Origin: a virus
IMG/VR virus record: IMGVR_UViG_3300031586_000003
Span: 1 to 54,571 of that record
DNA: 54,571 nt
Direction: 5' to 3' (one strand)
The first letter of the stretch is position 1; every line of letters starts with the position of its first letter. Both the position numbers and the translations under genes were made by a program. Of the stretch, positions 36,987 to 45,443 are shown piece by piece. Below the pieces are notes generated by a model. It made no database searches. It had not been told where the DNA came from and worked only from the letters and a program-made list of their open reading frames with translations.

Positions 36987-37421
36987 CTAACTTGTTTGAT
37001 CAAAATAATATCCCGCATCCCAATGGTCTGCGGGGTCTGCTTTGTCGAAGTGCATAATCTCAGCGACTTGCACCAATTCGGCCTCCAGCCCCAAGATTGT
37101 CACCCAATGCCCCGCCTCGACCGTATGGTCGATTCTTATAACCCGGCATTGTAGGTTGCTCACTGAGCACTTTGGAGCAGTTAGATTTACTTCATCTAGT
37201 AATTCCACATAAGGATTACCTCTAACCGTGCAATCATAATAGACCTTGATATTCTTATTCTGCTCCAGAAGCTCATCAGCGACCTCCTGCACCTCCTCGG
37301 CAGCGATAAAGTCAAAAGTGAACTCCCTCTTTCTCTCACCTAAATAGGTTCGATAAATGGACGGCTCGTCCTTTGCTTCGCCTATGTAATCACCCTGGAT
37401 TATCACTAGCTCTTTACTCAT
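36987..37421 (-). CDS. Hypothetical tail protein, 144 aa
   Basis: MSKELVIIQGDYIGEAKDEPSIYRTYLGERKREFTFDF..., followed by a beta-rich segment (NPYVELLDEVNLTAPKCSV) and ILGLEAELVQVAEIMHF. It lies inside the tail block, downstream of the Fn3 protein. No family recognised. Confidence 0.55.
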   Translation of the reverse strand: MSKELVIIQGDYIGEAKDEPSIYRTYLGERKREFTFDFIAAEEVQEVADELLEQNKNIKVYYDCTVRGNPYVELLDEVNLTAPKCSVSNLQCRVIRIDHTVEAGHWVTILGLEAELVQVAEIMHFDKADPADHWDAGYYFDQTS

Positions 37422-37426
37422 TCAAA

Positions 37427-39250
37427 TCATCCCATTAAAGCTAAGGTGGTGTGAATTTCCAATCTTGTTGTATAGCCACCAGAATAAGTTATTGTATATA
37501 TTACTTTAACCGAATGACTGGTATTATAAGAAGGAAAGTTTAAGCATCTTATCGTAATAACTCCTCCGAGAGTATCGGTAAAGTTAAGCGCTAAACCATT
37601 CTTCTCTCCAGTCAAGTGTTTTTGGCTAGAAAGATGTGCTGGGTTGCCATGAATTTTAATATCCCAAGAATGTTTAAATCTCAGCCAACTAACAGAATAG
37701 CTACGAGGAAAAGAAAAAAATCGTCTATAATTTACTGACTTCCAATAGTTGACTGGTGCGCCTGGCTGAAAATCCCTCTGAATGGAGGCAGTGTCCAATT
37801 CTTCTCGAAAAGTAGGGCCAGTCGTAGCCGAAGCATGGACACCACTAGACCACCTGCCCGAAGTGTTTTGAGCAAATGCTGAATAATAGTATGTTTGGTC
37901 AAGAGTGAGGTTCTCATGAACTTTAGCTTGTGCAGACCCTTGATACAACTGGGTACCATCTGTGACCTCTTCGGGGTAATCTGTTATGCTCCATCGAATT
38001 TCAACTAAAGAAAAATCAGCTACCTTGGGATTTACCCAGGTCAATTTTATCTCGTCCCAGTCACTTTCAGCTTTAAAATTAGTCACTCGACTTGTGTAAG
38101 TCTCATCTTCCCAAGCATCTCCTCCTTCCCCAGCAATTGCCGAAGCATGAGCAGCATCTGACCAATTCCCCACATCGTCTACTGTAAATGCGGAATAGTA
38201 ATATCTGGTGCCATTGGTCAATCCTGTATGAGATTTTGCCTCTCCAGTCCCCTCATATATGTTAGTTCCGTCATCTTCGTTAAGAGGATAAGCTGTCGTA
38301 CTGAACTGGATTTTCACTTTTTCAAAATCCTCATTTGTCGGATTCGACCAACTTAGGTCTATCTTTAAGTCTCCTGGCGTCGCAGTGAATCCTGCAATCT
38401 TACCTGGCGCATCAAGGTCTGGCTGAATCTCGTGAGGCCTTGCGTGAACTACAACCCAGTTAATAATGCTGTTAATATCCCGCCTCTCGGTCACATCCTC
38501 TAGGTTATAATCATACCCAACAGTCAACGGGTCGCGGTCGGGATTACGACTGGCACAGTGCAGCTTCCCAGAAGTATCCGTGTATATCCGCTTGCTTCTC
38601 GACTCGGCTATCATCTTTAGCTCGCTCAATAAATTCAAATCTGTATAGCCAATAGCTGGAATAGTGCTGCCTCCTAAATCCTCGACAAAGTAGTCAACTC
38701 CGTGTGTCCAATCTGTAAAAGCCAACTCAACTAAATTCTTGAATAACTGCGTCAAAGAAATACTCTCCCAGACTGGAGTTTCCTTAAGTGTCACTCTTCC
38801 GAAATAATCAAGAAAATCGACTACTTTTATCTCGGCGGTAAGGCTAAGTCTGTCTACATCTACCGCAGAAATTATCCCCGTGAATAACTTAACGCTGATA
38901 GGAGATCCCCCAATGTCGCAGCCGACTTTAATCCGGATCGCATAGCCTTCTAAACTCTTATACCAGTCGCTAGCTTCCTCGAAACTATTGAAATTCTTGG
39001 AGATATTACAACACGTCACCTCTGCCTGCCCTATCTCAACAGGAGCACGGGGCGAAGATGTATCCTTACCGTTTGACGTGTGAATTCTCATTACATCTGG
39101 AAGGGTAGTCCATTCACCGCTGCGGCGGGGAATTTCAACCTCGACATCACCCGTCGGGTCAATAATATCCTCTTCCCAGGGGAGTTCTTTATCAATCGCC
39201 ATAGTAAAATGTGCTTCTTCAGCTGACCATTCTGTCTCTACCCAAGGCAT
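37427..39250 (-). CDS. Tail protein with two Fn3-like domains
   Basis: 607 aa. N-terminal hub-like part: KLFTGIISAVDVDRLSLTAEIKVVDFLDYFGRVTLKE, a pattern of phage tail hub or baseplate proteins. From about residue 280, two repeats with IDLSWSNPTNEDFEKVKIQFS and IKLTWVNPKVADFSLVEIRWS, each with a TRYYYSAFTVDD- or QTYYYSAFAQN-type end, are fibronectin type III-like. The C-terminus is beta-rich. Probably the tail hub or receptor-contacting protein. Confidence 0.75.
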   Translation of the reverse strand: MPWVETEWSAEEAHFTMAIDKELPWEEDIIDPTGDVEVEIPRRSGEWTTLPDVMRIHTSNGKDTSSPRAPVEIGQAEVTCCNISKNFNSFEEASDWYKSLEGYAIRIKVGCDIGGSPISVKLFTGIISAVDVDRLSLTAEIKVVDFLDYFGRVTLKETPVWESISLTQLFKNLVELAFTDWTHGVDYFVEDLGGSTIPAIGYTDLNLLSELKMIAESRSKRIYTDTSGKLHCASRNPDRDPLTVGYDYNLEDVTERRDINSIINWVVVHARPHEIQPDLDAPGKIAGFTATPGDLKIDLSWSNPTNEDFEKVKIQFSTTAYPLNEDDGTNIYEGTGEAKSHTGLTNGTRYYYSAFTVDDVGNWSDAAHASAIAGEGGDAWEDETYTSRVTNFKAESDWDEIKLTWVNPKVADFSLVEIRWSITDYPEEVTDGTQLYQGSAQAKVHENLTLDQTYYYSAFAQNTSGRWSSGVHASATTGPTFREELDTASIQRDFQPGAPVNYWKSVNYRRFFSFPRSYSVSWLRFKHSWDIKIHGNPAHLSSQKHLTGEKNGLALNFTDTLGGVITIRCLNFPSYNTSHSVKVIYTITYSGGYTTRLEIHTTLALMG

Positions 39251-39562
39251 TTAATCACTCCATGCTCTAAATCTAATACGCCAATAATATTTTGTCCCAT
39301 CCTCTATTAGAGTTGACCCACCGTAATTCACATTTTCACATCGTGTATCGAAGGGGCAAAGCGATCCAAGAGCAGTCCATTCACTATCCCAAATAGGGCT
39401 GCCGAATTCAGAATCAGTATCGACCTGAATCTGATATTCCTCAGCCGACATACCATATAAAGACCGATATATTGCTGAAAAATAAGGAGCTGGGCTTGCT
39501 GCTACATCAGACGGATTTGTCTCTCCATTGCAAAGTAAAGTATCAGGAGCTGTATCTGCCAC
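39251..39562 (-). CDS. Small tail protein with Fn3-like segment, 103 aa
   Basis: GTG start after TAGGAG. YSAIYRSLYGMSAEEYQIQVDTDSEFG, written here in part, with WDSEWTAL and TKYYWRIRFRAWSD. This is the D-x-S-x-x-Y-x-x-x-V...YYWRVR core of Fn3-like domains found in phage tail proteins. Probably an accessory to the large Fn3 protein. Confidence 0.6.
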   Translation of the reverse strand: MADTAPDTLLCNGETNPSDVAASPAPYFSAIYRSLYGMSAEEYQIQVDTDSEFGSPIWDSEWTALGSLCPFDTRCENVNYGGSTLIEDGTKYYWRIRFRAWSD

Positions 39563-39589
39563 AAAATTCTCCTATTTCCAATATTATTT

Positions 39590-39697
39590 TCATATTGCGA
39601 CTCCTGCTTTCCATAGCCACATCCACAATGTCCACATTCCCAATAGCATTACTACCCAAAAAAGCACCTTTAATAATGTCAATTCTGATTCTTTCAT
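39590..39697 (-). CDS. Tiny membrane peptide, 35 aa
   Basis: MKESELTLLKVLFWVVMLLG then MWTLWMWLWKAGVAI, one Trp-rich TM segment. Starts right after the stop of the distal tail gene, with a weak ribosome site. Odd for a tail block. Confidence 0.45.
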   Translation of the reverse strand: MKESELTLLKVLFWVVMLLGMWTLWMWLWKAGVAI

Positions 39698-40075
39698 TTA
39701 CGCCTCCGCAGTCACTATGAGCGAGAATGTGAAATCGTATTTTGTGAACGGCCCTACTCCTCGGCTGGAGCCGAGAATCATATAGCCGGTATCTACGTGT
39801 GTATGGTCATCCTCGTCATACCAGGTGACCTGCATCTGGCAGGCGAGTTTTGCCCAGTCTTCCATCTTCTCCCGTTCAATCCGGGTGATGAGCATGGGCC
39901 AGGCGAAAGTTATCTCCTTGATGAGATGTGCTTCCCGGTCAATCTTGACTGTTCCATCCAATAGTTTATGCCGGGTAATTGTCTGGTCATAATCGAACGT
40001 AGGATAGCAGTCCAGATAGTCAGAAAACGTATGTTCCTCGCTCGTATCCAGTCTTTTGATCTTCCAATCAGCCAT
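39698..40075 (-). CDS. Distal tail-like protein, 125 aa
   Basis: MADWKIKRLDTSEEHTFSDYLDCYPTFDY, TFAWPMLITRIEREKMEDWAKLACQMQ, and C-terminal PFTKYDFTFSLIVTAEA. Directly downstream of the tape measure, as distal tail proteins are. Two beta domains could form the distal ring. Name inferred from position. Confidence 0.6.
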   Translation of the reverse strand: MADWKIKRLDTSEEHTFSDYLDCYPTFDYDQTITRHKLLDGTVKIDREAHLIKEITFAWPMLITRIEREKMEDWAKLACQMQVTWYDEDDHTHVDTGYMILGSSRGVGPFTKYDFTFSLIVTAEA

Positions 40076-43000
40076 TAGTAAGTCCTCTCCTCAAGTTCTA
40101 GCATAAGGGGCCTTATCTCGTATTGCACCATTTGTCTAAGCTCGGATTTAGTCATTTTGGCTCCAGGCATGACGGTAAAGTTGAAACTATAATTTCTGGT
40201 ACTGGTAGTGGATGATCTCCCCGCCGGGATTATTCTCTCTCCTTTCTCTACTTTGGCTAAGCCTGTCCTTGGGACTATTCCTCCTAATTGATAATTGCCA
40301 ACAAAAGCCTGATGCTCTGGAAAAACCTCCCATCCGGGCCATCCTGGCTTTGATACCAAGCCTTCCCAGCCAAGCTGAGGCCAGTTTTTACTTAAATCTC
40401 TTACAGCCCTAACTGTCTCCTTAACATTCTCAGTAAGCCGCTTAACGCTATTAGAACTCTCCTCTATTTTTACTTTGGATTCGTCGAATTCAGCTCCAAT
40501 CTTTTCCCATCCTTTAAGTAAAGTATCTGTTGCTTTTTCCCAGACTTCATGGACTTTTTCCATGAAACTGCCTATCTTCTCTGTGAGATTCTTAAAAGAG
40601 TCCGCCCCCCAGTCAATTGACTCCAGTAGTTCGTTGAAATTCAATTGAACAAGGATGGCCTGCGCCATAGCTGTCAGGAACTTGTTCTTTATAATATCAA
40701 CAAGGCTATTCCAGGCCTGCTCCACAGTAGAGGTGCCTTTGACAAAACCAATAAATACCTCCTCGAAGGAGTCTTTGACTGAAGAAGTAAAGGATTTCCA
40801 AATGTTCGCAATCTTCCCAACATGGCTTTGCCAGTCCTGAAACATCCTTGCAAGCGTAGCCTCATCTTTTGCACTAAGTTCTTCTAAAAAGGAGTGCAGT
40901 TCTTTATAAGTTCTAAACGTGGAGAGAGTAATGCCATCCAAAAAAGCATTCCAGTCCACTAACATTTTCTCTTCCTGCTTTTTATAAATAGGGGCTAAAT
41001 GCTTTTCGATGGCCTCTTTTATCGTGGGAAGAAATCCACCGGGGGAACTTCCATAAAGGAACGCTTCTGCGGTCTCAGTCCCCGCTTTGGCAGCCGCATC
41101 TCTTGCTTCCGTCGCTGCGAATACATCGGCTATACTTTCCTTAGCGAGCCCTAACTGTTTACGTAGATCCTCCACCTGCTCAGTCGCGGTCATAGCTGCT
41201 TTGGCAACTGCGTCTCTTCCCTCCGTTGATACAAATACGTCAGCTATACTCTCCTTGGTGAGCCCTAGTTGTTTGCGTAGGTCTTCTACCTTCTCAGTCG
41301 CAGTCATGGCTGTCTGGGCAATAAGTTTCTGCATTTTTTCCTGTTCAAGTCCCATGCTCTCTGCTCCGGCCTTGAGCTTATTCATTCTGTCCTCTAGCTT
41401 TGTTAATTCTTCAGTTGTCTTTTTAGTTGCTCCTCCGAAACTCTCCATTCCCTCTTTCGCTTTGTATAAAACTGGCCCTGCTGTTTTCCCAAACTTTTCC
41501 ATCTCCTTTTCTAATACCGATGTATCTACGCCTGCCGCCTTGAGTTTCGTTATAATTCCTTCAACTTTTTTCTTATAATCAGACCAATCCACTGCATCTT
41601 TAAACTCCCCGGCCGCCTCAGTGACATTCTCCCATTCCACGCCGAGGTCATCCACATATTTCTTTAAGTCGCCGGGGATTTTCGAGTATTGGCCTTTGAT
41701 AATCTCCCAAGCCTCACTCATCCGGGCGCTGAATTTAGCGGGCTGTTTCAGGGTAGACTCAGGGATTTGTATGGTAAGGGCATCCTCTCCTAATCTCTCA
41801 ATCTTCTTGAATTCTACTTTGGCGATCTCCCCGAACTCTTTTATGCCCTCAGGAAGTTCTTTTTTAAGAATATGCTCGGCAAACCAGCCGAGGGCACTGA
41901 TGACGGGCTTTATGGCCTTGACAACCATATTCATCCCACTAATGAAAAAGTTGACGAAAGCCTGAGCTCCCTCTCTCATCTTGTTAGCGGCATCAATAAA
42001 GAAATTGGCCATCGGGGTGAATACATTGGAGGTAATCCAATTGACCCCCTTGATGATGATATTCTTCACATCCTCTATGGCCAACCTGAAATAATAGACC
42101 ATGTTATCAGCTACCCATTGGAGGGTTTTTATATAAGGGGCCCAGATTACCGATGATGCCCTGGCTATGAGTCCGGCCAGCATCTTCAGTATTTCATCCA
42201 TAGACATTAAGACTGCCTTTCCGTATTGATACCATAGATTCAGTCCTGCCTTAAATGCCGACCAGTCGGTGAAGAATTTCTTGATTCCGTGGCCGATCTG
42301 GTTAAGAGTTTCAATTAATATTTGATAAGCACTCTCCCAAACTTGAGTCCAGTTGTTTATCAGAAATTGAAGACCATCAATAAGCACGTTGAGCCCTTTC
42401 ATAATTTCTTTCAAGGCAGGAGATAGCTTCGCCCCTATGGTGATGGCAAGATTGACAACATTCCCTGTAAATATAGCCCACTGGGCCGAGAGCCCTTCAA
42501 GGGCAATTTGATATTCTTTTTCCAGACTGGTATTTTCTTCAAAGGCTTTTTGGGAAGTTGCAAGATTTACATTCAATTGTTCCTGTGCCCCCGAGAGCTT
42601 CATCAGGACATCAGTCATCCGGGCACCTTCCATTCCCAATTCCCCCAAAGCCTGTGCCCGCTCTATCGGCTTCATCTTATCCATAGCCGATAGCCATTTT
42701 TGCAGTGCTTCCCAAGCATCAACCTCGACAAGGTGATTCCATTCCTCCATTTTCATACCAGCCTGATCAGCAAACGTCTTAGCTTTGGTGAGCATCTTGG
42801 TGAAGAAGTTGGATATAGCCGTCCCAGCTACCTGAGTTGTAACACCTAAACTATCAAGAGTAGCTCCCATAGCAGTCAATTGGGGAATGGTGAGACCAAG
42901 GGTAGATCCTGCCCCTGCTACTCTTCTGGTGAAGTCCCCAATGATAGGAGCGGTTGCGGTTGTAGTATTGGCAAGCTCATTCATAGCCGAGCCAAGTCTT

Positions 43001-43548
43001 CCAATTTCAGAGTAGGGAAGTTTCATTACATTAGCAATTTTGGCAAAGTCCAGAGAGGCTTGTTCCTCGGTATACTGGGTAGCAGTTGCCATCTTAATCA
43101 CGGTCTCTGAAAAAGCGGCTAAATTATCAGACCCTTGAATGCCGAGTCTTGCCGCCGCCGCCGCTATTTCTAAAAGACCAGTGGTCGAGGTAGGCATGGT
43201 TGACGCCATATGTTTCATCCGATTAGAGAATTTATCAATCTCTTCCCGGGTCATGCCGGAGGTTTTGCGAAGCTCTAACTGCGCATCCTCAAATTGGGCG
43301 GTCGCCTGGACTATCTTTTTGAATGCCATAGCTATAGCAATAAAGCTAATGGCTCCGATGGCTACTTTTAAGAGCTTCATAGCCGCTGAAGTTCCTTTAG
43401 TGGCCGCAGCTACATTATTCATGCCTGTCTGCATCTTGGCTGTTGCTGTGCCAGTCAGCATCTTGGCTGACCTCAGTTGTGCTTCGAACTTTGCCATCTT
43501 GGCAGTGAGTTCGATATAAGCTTCGCCAACTTTACTACCTACTGCCAT
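40075..43548 (-). CDS. Tape measure protein
   Basis: 1157 aa, the largest gene. N-terminus VGEAYIELTAKMAKFEAQLRSA, then a TM-like segment LKVAIGAISFIAIAMAF and the TP901-type core MKHMASTMPTSTTGLLEIAAAAARLGI with TQVAGTAISNFFTKML. Middle has hydrophobic helices (ISALGWFAEHIL). Two 38-residue repeats near MTATEKVEDLRKQLGL (114-bp period, 41190-41305). C-terminus helical. Length suggests a long flexible tail. Follows two chaperone genes. Confidence 0.93.
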   Translation of the reverse strand: MAVGSKVGEAYIELTAKMAKFEAQLRSAKMLTGTATAKMQTGMNNVAAATKGTSAAMKLLKVAIGAISFIAIAMAFKKIVQATAQFEDAQLELRKTSGMTREEIDKFSNRMKHMASTMPTSTTGLLEIAAAAARLGIQGSDNLAAFSETVIKMATATQYTEEQASLDFAKIANVMKLPYSEIGRLGSAMNELANTTTATAPIIGDFTRRVAGAGSTLGLTIPQLTAMGATLDSLGVTTQVAGTAISNFFTKMLTKAKTFADQAGMKMEEWNHLVEVDAWEALQKWLSAMDKMKPIERAQALGELGMEGARMTDVLMKLSGAQEQLNVNLATSQKAFEENTSLEKEYQIALEGLSAQWAIFTGNVVNLAITIGAKLSPALKEIMKGLNVLIDGLQFLINNWTQVWESAYQILIETLNQIGHGIKKFFTDWSAFKAGLNLWYQYGKAVLMSMDEILKMLAGLIARASSVIWAPYIKTLQWVADNMVYYFRLAIEDVKNIIIKGVNWITSNVFTPMANFFIDAANKMREGAQAFVNFFISGMNMVVKAIKPVISALGWFAEHILKKELPEGIKEFGEIAKVEFKKIERLGEDALTIQIPESTLKQPAKFSARMSEAWEIIKGQYSKIPGDLKKYVDDLGVEWENVTEAAGEFKDAVDWSDYKKKVEGIITKLKAAGVDTSVLEKEMEKFGKTAGPVLYKAKEGMESFGGATKKTTEELTKLEDRMNKLKAGAESMGLEQEKMQKLIAQTAMTATEKVEDLRKQLGLTKESIADVFVSTEGRDAVAKAAMTATEQVEDLRKQLGLAKESIADVFAATEARDAAAKAGTETAEAFLYGSSPGGFLPTIKEAIEKHLAPIYKKQEEKMLVDWNAFLDGITLSTFRTYKELHSFLEELSAKDEATLARMFQDWQSHVGKIANIWKSFTSSVKDSFEEVFIGFVKGTSTVEQAWNSLVDIIKNKFLTAMAQAILVQLNFNELLESIDWGADSFKNLTEKIGSFMEKVHEVWEKATDTLLKGWEKIGAEFDESKVKIEESSNSVKRLTENVKETVRAVRDLSKNWPQLGWEGLVSKPGWPGWEVFPEHQAFVGNYQLGGIVPRTGLAKVEKGERIIPAGRSSTTSTRNYSFNFTVMPGAKMTKSELRQMVQYEIRPLMLELEERTY

Positions 43549-43572
43549 TTATAAATCTCTCCTTATGTCTAA

Positions 43573-43866
43573 TTAGCTCTTCCATTTCCCCTCTCTGACT
43601 AACTTAGCTTTCCTTCGTTTCGCCATATCTCTTAGTCTTCTTATCTTCCCCTCTTGCGTTTCTGTTATTTGTTTTTTTTCTCCGCTTTCCATTTTTGCCA
43701 ATTCTTCTCCGTCCTCTAGTAATTGAAAGACCTCATATAGCGTCATTTTCTTAAACTCAGCTTTTGAGCACCTATAAAATCTCTTTAACTGAGCAAAGAC
43801 GAAATCCCAGTCCAGCATCCAGAGCTGGCAGAAATAGTTTACGTCTTCGCTCTCGGTGCGTTTTTT
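43573..43866 (-). CDS. Tail assembly chaperone extension (gpT-like), reached by -1 frameshift
   Basis: Reading from the slip site, the -1 frame continues RTESEDVNYFCQLWMLDWDFVFAQLKRFY..., shown here as RTESEDVNYFC and LWMLDWDFVFAQ, and ends at 43573 with RRKAKLVREGKWKS. An ATG at 43818 exists but the gene has no strong ribosome site. This matches the G-GT chaperone fusion found before tape measure genes. Confidence 0.75.
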   Translation of the reverse strand, partial: KKRTESEDVNYFCQLWMLDWDFVFAQLKRFYRCSKAEFKKMTLYEVFQLLEDGEELAKMESGEKKQITETQEGKIRRLRDMAKRRKAKLVREGKWKS

Positions 43867-44318
43867 GGTTTTTTCTCCACTGGTTTTTTCTCCACAATTG
43901 CACCCATCACATAGGCTATAAGATCTTCCATTCCCCCAGGATTATTCGCTATAATATCCTCTGCTTCCTGTAGAGTTAATTGAGGCTGTTCTTTCCTCAA
44001 TGCGATATAGAGAATGTAAGCCATACCCTCATGCGATGATATTAAGGGTTGAATCCGCCGAACAAAATCCGCTCGTGCTGCATCGGGACTTTCTCCTTTG
44101 ACACCCCACTCCTCGAATTGCACTTTTCTGATCTCCGCTATAACTTTGCTTTCCGAAATGCCCGCTATTCGCATGGACTTTCCAATTTCGCCTATATAGA
44201 GTGTCTTTAAATGTCGGGCGATTTCTCCAAAATCTTGAGTAGTTACCTGACCAACTTTGTATTTTTTCCCCTTGAAATCAACCGTCACAGGACTATCCAC
44301 AGTCCTATCTATACCCAT
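43839..44318 (-). CDS. Tail assembly chaperone (gpG-like)
   Basis: 159 aa. GDR-like start MGIDRTVDSPVTVDFKGKKYKVG, EIARHLKTLYIGEIGK, then YILYIALRKEQPQLTLQEAEDIIANNPGGMEDL and a Lys/Pro-rich end with the slippery site. Placed between the major tail protein and the tape measure. A frameshift extends it into the next gene. Confidence 0.8.
   Translation of the reverse strand: MGIDRTVDSPVTVDFKGKKYKVGQVTTQDFGEIARHLKTLYIGEIGKSMRIAGISESKVIAEIRKVQFEEWGVKGESPDAARADFVRRIQPLISSHEGMAYILYIALRKEQPQLTLQEAEDIIANNPGGMEDLIAYVMGAIVEKKPVEKKPKNAPRAKT
43860..43866 (-). other. Slippery heptamer A AAA AAC, -1 ribosomal frameshift site
   Basis: On the minus strand the zero frame reads CCA AAA AAC GCA, so the heptamer A-AAA-AAC is correctly phased. 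A slip gives AAA AAA CGC and leaves the chaperone frame open into the downstream coding region. The stop of the short product follows 20 bases later. The heptamer is the classical site used by many siphophages. Confidence 0.8.
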
Positions 44319-44337
44319 ATTATCACTCCTTAATCTA

Positions 44338-44423
44338 TGTCATAACCTACTTATGACATTTTTTATACTCCTCTTTAGGGCCGCACGGCTCAAGGAGTCT
44401 CTTAGCCTTCCTGCACCAGCCCT
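44338..44423 (-). other. Structured leader of the tail chaperone gene
   Basis: TGTCATAA (44338) and TTATGACA (44351-44358) form a perfect 8-bp hairpin near the chaperone start; on the plus strand it is followed by a T tract like a terminator. Beyond it, ACTCCT (44367)/AGGAGT (44393-44398) and AGGGC (44377)/GCCCT (44419-44423) cross, an H-type pseudoknot. It fills the gap after the major tail gene. Confidence 0.5.
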
Positions 44424-44433
44424 GAAAAACTTA

Positions 44434-44871
44434 CTATGCGCTTGTGGATGCAACGGTCACTCTCACCAGACCAGTAGAAACAAAGTCAAAACTGACAGCC
44501 TGCGCCCCGTCATGAGGAACATCTATTGCCTCTCCCGTAATTAAAGCCCAGCAAGAGTAAGTGTTCCCGGTCTTGGACAGAAGCTGTAAATAAACTACTG
44601 TTCCACTGACCGTGGCAGAACCCAATATGGCGTCCTGCAGCACCTTTTGACCTGTCGAATCTTGTAAATACCATGATCCGTCAAACGAGCCGCTGAAGTC
44701 CCTCTTTCCGGCAATTCTGGTTCTATCGGGTTGGAACTTGGGAGTCTCGATAGCATCTAATGCTATAGCTCCCGTCCAGTGCCCTATCTCTGCAACCTCA
44801 GAAAGAGGAGAGGAGGCAGCTCCTACGTAAACCTTTCCTTGATACCCTGCAATTGCTTTCGTCTCGGCCAT
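44434..44871 (-). CDS. Major tail protein
   Basis: 145 aa. MAETKAIAGYQGKVYVG..., then IGHWTGAIALDAIETPKFQPDRTRIAGKRDFSGSFDGSWYLQDSTGQ, with a C-terminal DGAQAVSFDFVSTGLVRVT. This is the tail tube fold of many Siphoviridae, placed just before the chaperones and tape measure. A strong hairpin-terminator sits in its leader. Confidence 0.85.
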   Translation of the reverse strand: MAETKAIAGYQGKVYVGAASSPLSEVAEIGHWTGAIALDAIETPKFQPDRTRIAGKRDFSGSFDGSWYLQDSTGQKVLQDAILGSATVSGTVVYLQLLSKTGNTYSCWALITGEAIDVPHDGAQAVSFDFVSTGLVRVTVASTSA

Positions 44872-44891
44872 TTCATATTCACCTCCATATA

Positions 44892-44940
44892 TTTAATAAA
44901 AAGCCCTCTAATCCATTGCCATCTAGCTAGATTAGAGGGC
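44892..44940 (-). terminator. Rho-independent terminator in the major tail leader
   Basis: On the minus strand GCCCTCTAATC (complement of 44930-44940) pairs over 11 bp with GATTAGAGGGC (complement of 44903-44913), followed by TTTTTATTAAA. The major tail gene starts only 20 bases later with no promoter between. Perhaps partial termination sets gene dosage, or the stem protects a processed mRNA end. CTCGGT/ACCGAG and TTTCAAC/GTTGAAA hairpins lie just upstream. Confidence 0.75.
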
Positions 44941-45017
44941 GTATCTCGGTTAGCTAGACCGAGTTTTACTGAAAATGGTTCTTTCAACAAACGTTGAAAC
45001 TACGTCAAAGAGTGAAA

Positions 45018-45443
45018 CTACTTAGATGTCTCGACTTTTATACGGTATTCAAGTATCATATGGAAAATATTATTTTTATCCTCATACAGCAGCCTCGGGG
45101 GGCCTTGCCTCTGGCAAAAGTAAGCAGAAGCTCCCACTTCAAGGGCCGCTTCGTCCATCTCTTCTGTTATTTGCTTGCTTATATCCCCGCATTCCTTCGC
45201 AGAGCTAGAATCGCTCCAGATGTCTATCTGGCATAGCGCCTCATCACGCCACTCGCTAAAAGTATCCTCATTGCTTCCCGCGGGTATCCAGCAGCAGACA
45301 TGAGGGTATGTAGACCCTTGCGGAACTTTAAAAATACCTAAGGCTGGATTCCCATTTGGGTCTACACCCAATAAATCTGTGACATCTGTAACATTTAAGG
45401 CGTTATAAATTCCTGTACAGAGGGCATTTATATCAAGGCTCAT
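45018..45443 (-). CDS. Tail completion/terminator protein, DUF3168 type
   Basis: 141 aa. MSLDINALCTGIYNALNVTDVTDLLG..., YPHVCCWIPAGSNEDTFSEWRDEALCQIDIWSD, then ISKQITEEMDEAALE and a final IFHMILEYRIKVE. The layout matches tail-terminator proteins that cap the tube at the neck. Start overlaps the stop of the glycosyltransferase gene. Confidence 0.75.
   Translation of the reverse strand: MSLDINALCTGIYNALNVTDVTDLLGVDPNGNPALGIFKVPQGSTYPHVCCWIPAGSNEDTFSEWRDEALCQIDIWSDSSSAKECGDISKQITEEMDEAALEVGASAYFCQRQGPPRLLYEDKNNIFHMILEYRIKVETSK

Noticed and set aside
40212-43519. Plus-strand open frames within the tape measure
   Set aside because: Shadow frames of a strongly supported gene; no ribosome sites.
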